Below, piece after piece: positions 57,201-64,000 of a stretch of 64,000 nucleotides of DNA (positions within the stretch are counted from its first letter, which is position 1; each line of letters opens with the position of its first letter). Source of the stretch: Ailurus styani (Eukaryota; Chordata; Mammalia; Carnivora; Ailuridae); the NCBI GenBank assembly GCA_002007465.1, contig LNAC01000762.1:1069555-1133554 (forward strand), given 5' to 3'. The notes beneath the pieces are model-generated. The model was not told the DNA's origin. It saw nothing but the letters and a program-made list of their open reading frames with translations, and ran no database searches. The translations under genes and the position numbers were made by a program.

Positions 57201-58395
57201 CTGAGCCCTGAGCCTGGTATAGGGCTCCATCCCACGACCCTGAGGTCATGCCCTGAGCTGGATCCAAGAGTCAGAAGCTCAACCAACAGAAACAACCCCT
57301 GTACCCCACAAATCATCATTTTCAAATGCAATTTTTACTCTTTGACCTAGAACCTACGGTGGCTGCTTATTACCTGGCATAGCAAATCCCAGTGCAGCCC
57401 TCAGGACCCTGCAGATGGCTTCGCCCCCCCCCCCCATCCCTTAGTCCCTTTGCTCTACCCTTATGGTTTGACTTGTGTGTCCCTCTTCCCCGTGAGACAA
57501 AAAGTCCTGGTGTGACGCGAGTTCTCCTGCAGGGCCCCGTGGGCGTCCTCCCAAAGTGGGCTCTGCAGGGCTGGCTGCCGGGCTGGCTCTCCGTGACGCC
57601 CCAGGATCTGGGTGGTGAGTGTCCCCTTCCCAAGCTCTGCTCCGACCGCTGACGCCTGCTGGGCCTGTGGTCTCTGTGTCTTTCAGGCTGGCTGTTGCTC
57701 CAGGCCCCTCGGTGGGTGTTCCAGGAGGGGGAGCCCATCCGGCTGAGGTGCCACAGCTGGCAGAACACGCCTGTCCGGAACGTCCAATATTTCCACAATG
57801 GAAGAGCCAGGAAGTTTTCGTATAGCAATTTTGAGTTCCACATCCCAGCAGCAAGAAGCGAACACAGTGGCTCCTACTTCTGCAGGGGGCTTATCGGGAA
57901 GAAAAACGAGTCTTCAGAGGCTGTGGACATCATCGTTCAAGGTAAGAGCTCTGCAGCCCTCGAGGGTCCAGAACCCCCTGCGCATGGACCTGCATTCACG
58001 CTGCGAAGATGAGTGGAGAGGAGATTCTGGGCTGTTCCACAGGCTTCTTTACAAGGGGTTCTGGGGGCTGTCATTGACCACAATGTTATGAGGTCATCAC
58101 AGAAGGTTCAAAGACCTTTATATTTATTCAACCACTAGAGAAAAGGAAAGAATTGGACAGATGCCAAACTTCTGCCTTAGCAGCTGTCATTTTTCTCATC
58201 CCTCTCCTGCTGTTAGGTCCAGTGGTTCCGTCCACCTCTGCACTCCTCCCACACTGGCCGCAGATCCCTTTCTCCCTGGTGATGGTGCTCCTGTTTGCAG
58301 TGGACACGGGGCTGTATTTTGCTGTGCAGAGAGACCTTCATAACTCAATGAGGGGCTGGAAAAACAGCAAAGTCTCCTGGACACGGGGCCCTTAA
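54238..58395 (+). CDS. FCGR3A: FCGR3A (CD16A), low-affinity IgG Fc receptor IIIA, complete
   Basis: Activating IgG receptor of NK cells and macrophages that signals through associated FcR gamma or CD3 zeta chains. Five coding exons join as 54238-54277, 54960-54980, 55330-55584, 57687-57941 and 58217-58395, all GT/AG and phase 1, giving 249 residues (human about 254). The leader is [17 protein letters not shown]. Ig domain 1 has Cys47/Cys88, Ig domain 2 has Cys127/Cys171. Conserved contact tryptophans lie at 107 and 130. The membrane segment, about 207-227, contains LLFAVDTGL with Asp220, which in the family pairs with the signalling chain and argues against a GPI-anchored CD16B type. The tail is about 22 residues. 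Sequons at Asn56, Asn63 and Asn179. Residue 175, equivalent to the human F158V site, is Ile. No frameshift or stop interrupts the spliced frame. Confidence 0.96.
54495..54605 (-). mobile_element. MIR relic in FCGR3A intron 1
   Basis: 'ctcagtttccctatctgtaa' and 'tggatggtccctaagttctg' are reversed MIR core phrases. Confidence 0.65.
54960..54980 (+). CDS. FCGR3A: FCGR3A coding exon 2 (21-nt mini-exon)
   Basis: Acceptor TCTTGCAG and donor GTGAGTCC. It encodes the end of the leader (SAGTRA). Confidence 0.95.
55330..55584 (+). CDS. FCGR3A: FCGR3A coding exon 3 (Ig domain 1)
   Basis: 255 nt after acceptor CTCCTCAG. It contains [15 protein letters not shown] and SGEYRCRTG, with donor GTGAGTGG. Confidence 0.96.
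56041..56243 (+). mobile_element. CanSINE in FCGR3A intron 3
   Basis: GGATGCCTGGGGGGTTCCG head, diverged. Tail AAATACATAAATAAAAATC. Duplications AACTTCAG / AGCTTCAG flank it. Confidence 0.9.
56856..57037 (-). mobile_element. CanSINE in FCGR3A intron 3
   Basis: TTTTTTTTTTTTTTAAGATTTTATTT to CCACCCAGGTGCCCC. Confidence 0.94.
57081..57307 (-). mobile_element. CanSINE, diverged, in FCGR3A intron 3
   Basis: TTTTTTTTAAAGATTTAAGTT to AACAACCCCTGTACCCC. The tRNA-like end is strongly mutated. Confidence 0.85.
57687..57941 (+). CDS. FCGR3A: FCGR3A coding exon 4 (Ig domain 2)
   Basis: 255 nt after acceptor TCTTTCAG. It contains [19 protein letters not shown] and SGSYFCRGL, with donor GTAAGAG. This domain makes most of the IgG contacts in the family. 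Confidence 0.96.
58217..58395 (+). CDS. FCGR3A: FCGR3A coding exon 5 (stalk, membrane segment, tail)
   Basis: Acceptor CTGTTAG. It encodes a Pro/Ser stalk, the membrane helix with Asp220 and a short basic tail ending TRGP, with stop TAA at 58393-58395. Confidence 0.95.
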
Positions 58396-59600
58396 GACAA
58401 ACGGGAGTAGGGAAAGCAGCATCTCTGAGCCTCTTTCGGATTCACAATCCCATCCTTCCCACCAGGCAGCTCTGGGAGCAGCAGGAAAACCACACCGCAG
58501 GGTCTCGGCTGAGGGTCCTCCACTCAACTCCATTTTCTCTTGGTCTCTGCTGGAAAGGAAGGGTCTGTGGTCTCTGAAGCCCCAGGGAGCAGACTCAGTA
58601 CTTGGACCTGAAGTCTCAGAGCCGCCCAGATACTTTCTCTGCCCAACTGTCTGTCACAGCAAAGCCACAATGCGGACTCTGGATGGTGACCCAATGTATG
58701 AACTTGTTCTTTAATAACAGGATAAGGAGATAAGAGAATTATGGCCAAGGACCTGCTGGGTAGGGGTCTGCATCTGTTGCTGCAAGGTGGGTTGCCTCTT
58801 AGGCACCCTAAAATCCCTTCCGGGCAGATTGGGGGGGCTGCTGAGAGTCTAGGGGAGACAACAGAGCCAGCAGAGGGGGTGGTTGAGGAAGAGCAAGGCT
58901 GTCCAGGGCGAACCAGGGGAGACCCCGGCCTGCGCTGTCTCCCTAGAGCGTGAGCGGTGGTGTCGGTACAGAAAAATCACAGGGTGATACAGAATTGATG
59001 TTTCGGGGGAGCCCCTGTCAGAACCGGGATGGCGTGTGAGCACCTAACGATGAACGGTCTTGATGTCATGAGTAGAAAACGCTCCCGGAAGGGGGTTGGG
59101 GATGGGAGGATGTTGGGAAAGAGAGCGCAGAACAAACTCTGCGTCCTTTGGAAGGAGAGCCTGGCGCTGTCCCAGATGAAGCCCAGGGAACAGAGATCGC
59201 TCTGGGTCTGAACTGAGAAAGCATGACGGGAAAGAGCAAACGAGAGCTGCTCGGGAGTCCACAGGCAGGAGGTGAGGACATTTGTGGGCCAGGATAGGAG
59301 GAATTAGAGGAGATGTGGGGACTATCGCCAGCTTTCTGCTTCAGTGTTTAATGTATACAGCTCCAGCCCCAGCTCCACACCATTCATCTGACGAATTCCG
59401 GAATAAGTGATACAAAATGTACTCGACACCGCTGAGTTGAACCCTGAAACTTTGAAATCCCTTGGCCCTTCAATGACTATGGCTTTGGGGGGAGGGATCA
59501 CAAGCATTACTTGTGGAAGAAAGCTTAGCCGTCTTTTTCTGTATTAGAAGCTTTCAACAGAGCATTTCTTGATTCCAATAAAGCATTGAACAGGATCTTG
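58396..59600 (+). other. FCGR3A: FCGR3A 3' UTR (inferred)
   Basis: About 1.2 kb between the stop and the first AATAAA. No repeats or other gene. The length is consistent with the long 3' UTR known for FCGR3A. Confidence 0.7.
59577..59582 (+). terminator. FCGR3A: FCGR3A polyadenylation signal AATAAA
   Basis: First canonical AATAAA downstream of the stop, 1.18 kb away. Confidence 0.65.
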
Positions 59601-59604
59601 CCTG

Positions 59605-60025
59605 CTGCTCTCCGAAGATGGAAAAACCATGATAATGAGACCCGAATGGTAAAATCCGTTTTTCCTCCAGTTGTCCGAAAACCTACCAGGGATGAGTTTG
59701 GGTAACGAAATCATATCCGCACAGCTCACATGAACCAACCAGTTGTGGACTCACCAATGTTGCTGAGGCAACTGGGTGGAGGGGATTTTTACGGGTGGTG
59801 TGGGATGGGAAGGAGGGTGGCTCTCGGAGTCAGCTCTGAGCAGGTGGCAGGCAGGAGAAGGCACCCCCAGGAAGCAGAGAGGGGCCTGGACAGAGGTATA
59901 GGGTCAGTCTCATTGTGTCGGTCATGAGCTATATGCCAACATGATTGAAGCTTGATGGCTGAATATTACATGAGATCCAGACATGAGGCAAGTGCATCAG
60001 GAAACCCCAGACATTCAACTCCCAT
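59605..60025. other. Spacer downstream of FCGR3A, nothing recognised
   Basis: No gene, repeat or RNA supported. Confidence 0.5.
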
Positions 60026-60027
60026 CT

Positions 60028-60204
60028 AGGGAGCCTGGATGGCTCAGCGGTTGGTGTCTGCCTTCCGCTCAGGTCATGATCCAGGAGTCTGGGATCAAGA
60101 CCAGAGAAAGGCTCCTTGCTCAGCAGGGAGTCTACTTCTCCCTTTGCCCCAGAGAAAGGCTCCTTGCTCAGCAGGGAGTCTACTTCTCCCTTTGCCCCTC
60201 ACCC

Positions 60205-60251
<47 letters not shown>

Positions 60252-60282
60252 AAACAAATAAATTAATAAAATCTTCAAAAAA
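60028..60282 (+). mobile_element. CanSINE with internal 48-bp tandem duplication
   Basis: GGGAGCCTGGATGGCTCAG head. 60103-60150 is repeated exactly at 60151-60198. A CT run (60205-60250) precedes the AAACAAATAAATTAATAAAATC tail. Confidence 0.93.
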
Positions 60283-60289
60283 AAAAATC

Positions 60290-60760
60290 GTCAACTCACA
60301 TCTATCCAGTACCTACAATCCCCCAAGCTTGGGTTTAGGAGCTGAAGGTAGAAAGATGAGCAACTCTGGTCATTCCTGGAGGAGATTTCATTCTAGGGAG
60401 AAAGGCCAGAGGCAGAGAATGAAGAACAGGCTCAGAGAAGAGGCTCAGTTTCGGTGGAGAAGGATGAGTAAGTGTTTGCCAGGCAAAGGGGTCAGACGCT
60501 GAAGGTCTCTGGGCAGATTCAAACCCCAGAGCAGAACTCCAGAAAGTAGTTGAGCTGTTTTCTAGTGCAAAGAGCCAGGGAGGGAGAGGAGCGAGTTAGG
60601 GGACGGATCATTAGCGAGAGGGAGCCCGGCCAGCCAAGCAAGCCCTCGAGGGGTCTGAAGCGGAGCAGCTTTGCATCTCTGGAAGCCTGTCTAGCAGCGA
60701 CCAGGAGGAAGGAAGGCCGAGGGGAGCTGAAGACAGGAACCCCCTGGAAAGCCCGCTAGT
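60290..60760. other. Spacer, nothing recognised
   Basis: Purine-rich, GC rising to the right. Open frames here lack any recognisable domain. Confidence 0.45.
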
Positions 60761-61172
60761 TACTGCGGGAGCGCAGCGGGGAAGTGGTGAGGAAGTAAAA
60801 GGCAGCGCGGCTGGAGAGGAAGGTGCCCACTGACGAGATGTTCAGAAGGCAGCCCCTGCAGACCCCGGGAACCGGCAGGACCCGGCGCGACCGAGGGCCC
60901 AGGCTCGGACACGCCTCTTGCACGAGTTGGGAAACCCAAGCCCAAAGGCCGGGCAGGCACAGACGTGCTGCCGAGCTCATCTTTGCGTCTGTGCGTTGTT
61001 TCCTTGGATCGGCAAACATTTTGAAAACACCAGTTTCACGGGGTCCTTTTCGGAGAACCTCAGCCATGCGGCTAAAAGGCCTGCTCCCCACCTGCCGGCG
61101 ACAGGGAGCCCCCCCACTCCCACCCCCACCCCAGCGCCGACGCCGCGGCCGGAAGGACACGCCCCGGGGCTC

Positions 61173-61176
61173 AAAA
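61173..61176 (-). terminator. RNA polymerase III terminator of tRNA-Asn
   Basis: TTTT on the minus strand 12 nt after the tRNA 3' end. Confidence 0.7.
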
Positions 61177-61187
61177 CGCTCAGCCCC

Positions 61188-61204
61188 CGTCCCTGGGTGG
61201 GCTC

Positions 61205-61255
<51 letters not shown>

Positions 61256-61261
61256 AGAGAC
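61188..61261 (-). tRNA. tRNA-Asn (anticodon GTT)
   Basis: 74 nt reading GTCTCTGTGGCGCAATCGGT at the 5' end and CCCAGGGACG at the 3' end. The acceptor stem GTCTCTG/CAGGGAC closes with one G-T pair. A-box TGGCGCAATCGG and B-box GGTTCGAGCCC are intact. The anticodon loop is CTGTTAA with GTT complementary to 61225-61227. There is no intron and no encoded CCA. A TTTT run, the pol III terminator, lies 12 nt downstream (61176-61173). A tRNA cluster flanks the FCGR genes in human 1q23.3, so the position is expected. Confidence 0.97.
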
Positions 61262-61432
61262 AGGCGAAAGCCACGGCCTCTGCCAAGTCAGTTCACCGCG
61301 GAGAACTTTCGCACGGCTTCCTCCCGCGCCCCCAAACCCGGGCCGGNAGGCGAAAGCCACGGCCTCTGCCAAGTCAGTTCACCGCGGAGAACTTTCGCAC
61401 GGCTTCCTCCCGCGCCCCCAAACCCGGGCCGG
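61262..61432. other. 85-bp exact direct repeat around a single N: probable assembly join artefact
   Basis: 61262-61346 and 61348-61432 are identical, with one N at 61347. The block begins at the base next to the tRNA 5' end. Same signature as 19879-20006. Confidence 0.9.
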
Positions 61433-62229
61433 GGCGGGGGGGAGCGCCGAAGCCCGGGCGGCGGAGCAGCTTCCCCCGCGCTGGCACCTGCCGGGACCGG
61501 GGACCGGCCTCGGGGTCCCCCGGACCCGCCGAGGAGCCGGAGCAGCCGAGCCCTCCGGGGAAGCCAAACCAAGGCTCCCGGGGGGCTCGCGAGTTCACTT
61601 GGCTTTGCTCCGGGGAGGGCGACTTTTTTTTCTTTTCTTTTCTGCTGATCGAGCCAGTTTCAGTGTTCGTGTCAACTTCTTACTGTGAACATTTCAAATA
61701 CAGCATCACGTGTCCTATCGTGCCCTGCAAAATGAAATGTTTAGGCAAGGGAACCTACCAGACCGAGACTCGTCTCCGGCCCCAGCTGTCCGGAAGGCTT
61801 CTACTAGCGGCTTGGGCACCCGGACGCAACACAGAGCTGACAGACGCCCTTATCAAGTGACTCAGGGACGTTCACACCGAAATATCCGGGTCGAAATATG
61901 CGAGGGCAGAGAGCCCGCATCCGACCTCATCAGCCCCGGGATCCTGGTCGGGGCTGGGCCTGCGCCGCTCTCCTGCCTGGAGGGCAGCTCCTCGCTTGGC
62001 TCTGGGCGCATTTCGCGGCCGCAGGCACACCCAACCCCTCCACCACCTTCCCCGCCGCACCCGGGCGCTCACAGTGTGTCCCTCCCCAGCCTCCACCCAG
62101 AACCTCCTCTTCCTTCTGCACCACCGCCCTCGGCTCGACGGGCCCCTATTAGGTGCAGGTCAAAGTTTCCGCTGGTGTCGGGTGAAATGAGCGAACGCAC
62201 GAATGTAGACAGAGGGCCATGTGCATGAG

Positions 62230-62230
<1 letters not shown>

Positions 62231-62289
<59 letters not shown>
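62231..62289. repeat. (GT)n microsatellite
   Basis: About 29 uninterrupted GT units. Confidence 0.97.
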
Positions 62290-62290
<1 letters not shown>

Positions 62291-62299
62291 TCAGATAAG

Positions 62300-62780
62300 T
62301 TCGCCAAATGATCGCTACAGTGAGACTACCTTTTTTTTTACACTTTACAAAAGTTTGTTTTTAAATGTTCCTTACTTTATAAAATTATGCTGAGGATAGG
62401 TGATAGTGCCTGTCGTTGTTTTATAAATTTACTCACTTGGCAAAATAAAAAGTTGGCAACTCTATATTGATCACCAACATTTTACTCACCTGAGAAGTCC
62501 AAGTTTGGGAACTGCTATTCTCACCTTTGTTGGACTGGCAGCAAGAATTAAAAATTACTTTCCAGTTTATTCCAAACACATGCATTTCCTGTGCTTCACT
62601 TTGCCTGTACACATAATAGCAATCCAAAAGAAGGCAAAAAAAAAAAAAAAAAAGGAATACAAGAAAAACTGAGGCATGGAAAAGAAAGTATAAACTGGGA
62701 CAGTGAAATAAGTCCAAATACATCAGTAAAATCACAATATGTAGAAATGGAGAAAATTTGCCAGTTAAAGTGGATTTTTT
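62300..62780. other. Spacer, nothing recognised
   Basis: AT-rich, with an A run at 62637-62653. A 100-codon minus frame has no recognisable domain. Confidence 0.4.
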
Positions 62781-63640
62781 AAAAATATATTTTATCCTGT
62801 TTTAGAAAAATAACATTAAAACATTAAAAAAACAGAAAGATTACATGAAAAAGAATGGAAAAAGACATGCCAGGAATAGCTAACAAAAAGAAAGTTGGCA
62901 TATAGCTATACCATATCAGACAAAATAAAGTTTAAGAAGTAATGCATCACAGGGATGGAGATGGCCACCAGATGATAATAAAAGATTAAACTCCTGATGA
63001 ACATCTAATAATTCTAAAAACATATATATCTAATAAAATAGCATTAAAATATAAAAGCAGGAACTGTTTGACCTACAAGGGAAAATTGCCAAATTCATTT
63101 ACAGTGAATATTCGAATTCTATGGTGAGAGAATTCAACATACTTCTTTCAGCATTCAATAGGTAAAGCAGAAAAAAAATTAAGCATATAAACAAAGTAAC
63201 CTTGGTTTAATATATATTTACAACTCTGCAACCAATAGTTTTTGGTTATACATTCTTCTCAAATGAACATGAAACATTTACAAAAATTGACTTTATATGA
63301 GGCCATAAAACAAGTCTTAACATTTATCATGGAATTGGCACCATATAGAACACATTCTTGAACATAACTCAGAAATCAATTACAAAAAAATACCTATTAA
63401 AACCCTCATATATATGGAAAATTTAAAACCTATGATTTTTAAGTACCCCATGGATCAAAGAGAAATTGAATGGAAATTGAAAAATACTTAGATTGAGTAG
63501 TAATAAAAAAATAACACACCCATATTGTGGATTATTCAAGGTTTCACATGTGCACTAGGGAAAAAGAACACTATACCAACCTTTAGTGTTTAGCATATGT
63601 ATTAAACAGTATTTTCTGTTAAATATATCTGTTAGAAAAA
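62780..63640 (+). mobile_element. Old L1 ORF2 fragment
   Basis: 'tataccatatcagacaaaat', 'ctctgcaaccaatagttttt' and similar phrases follow diverged L1 ORF2 endonuclease-side text, as at 34500-34900. No frame survives. Confidence 0.6.
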
Positions 63641-63644
63641 AAAA

Positions 63645-64000
63645 GAACAGACAACTTTTGGAATTCAATTAATCCTGTTACAAGGAAGGAAATGCACACG
63701 GAGTAACACTCTGATTGGTCAAGGCCATACCAGCTAACTCCCCCTTAGAAAGAGTCACCTTCTAGGGTCTGCTTTGGCTCTCCCTAGACACCACAGAAAG
63801 CCAGTCCCCATACCACTGTGGGCCATCTCTAGGAAACTCTACATGGGCACTGCCCAGAGGCCACTCAATGCCTCCCAACCTGCAGGTTCAATTTATGCCA
63901 AACTACTGAGAGTCCTGGTTATAGGTCCCTGTCCCTGTTCGTCTCCCAGGACAAGGCCACCTGAACCCTGGTCCAGTGAACAAGAGCCCCATGTCACTTT
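63645..64000. other. Window end, nothing recognised
   Basis: Non-repetitive-looking sequence with no exon, splice pair or RNA that I can support. Confidence 0.4.

Larger units (their letters stand above)
60765..62170. other. CpG-rich island around the tRNA gene
   Basis: CpG is frequent here and rare in the rest of the window. The long open frames (up to 172 codons) are by-products of GC richness, and several run straight through the tRNA. About 85 bp of this length is the assembly duplicate at 61348-61432. Confidence 0.7.

Noticed and set aside
54238..58395. Assignment as GPI-anchored FCGR3B
   Set aside because: The membrane segment keeps Asp220 in LLFAVDTGL and a cytoplasmic tail follows. 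FCGR3B is a primate-specific duplicate.
61710..62228. 172-codon open frame in the CpG-rich region as a gene
   Set aside because: GC-rich sequence opens all frames here. Overlapping frames on both strands have low-complexity Pro/Ser/Arg content and no domain.

Overview
This window is nuclear DNA from a carnivoran mammal. The main evidence is about fifty tRNA-derived CanSINE (SINEC) copies, recognisable by a head reading 'GGGCGCCTGGGTGGCTCAG', a CT-rich middle and an AATAAA-rich tail. Several young copies carry the variant 'GTGGGTTAAAGCCTCTGC', which I associate with mustelids (inference; caniform is secure, mustelid is probable).

The locus is the low-affinity Fc-gamma receptor cluster (human 1q23.3). 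At the left edge, on the minus strand, are the first three coding exons of FCGR2B: the long signal peptide, a 21-nt mini-exon and most of Ig domain 1. The gene continues off the window. At 54238-58395, on the plus strand, is a complete five-exon FCGR3A (CD16A) encoding 249 residues. It keeps the membrane Asp used to pair with the FcR gamma / CD3 zeta chains. The two genes are head to head about 48.5 kb apart. Both have PU.1-type ETS sites just upstream of the start codon, and the FCGR2B site is also a perfect ETS-IRF composite. The activating receptor (CD16A) and the inhibitory receptor (Fc-gamma-RIIB) bind the same ligand, IgG, and set the threshold for myeloid, NK and B-cell responses.

The spacer holds no other gene I can support. 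It is mostly transposon: 5'-truncated L1 copies, L2 and MIR relics, MER20-like DNA transposons, and two divergent copies of one endogenous retrovirus family in opposite orientation (about 8.9-18.5 kb on plus, 22.6-32.4 kb on minus). The minus copy has paired LTRs and a relic Gag zinc knuckle. Right of FCGR3A lie its 3' UTR with a poly(A) signal, then a CpG-rich stretch with a tRNA-Asn(GTT) gene on the minus strand, then old L1 sequence.

Two single-N positions (19942 and 61347) are each flanked by near-perfect direct repeats (63/64 and 85 nt). They look like unmerged contig overlaps, not biology. I found no previously undescribed biological system. The most informative oddities are small retrotransposition events: a 3'-truncated U2 snRNA insertion, an antisense mRNA-tail insertion inside an L1, and a composite SINE insertion with a 20-bp target duplication.
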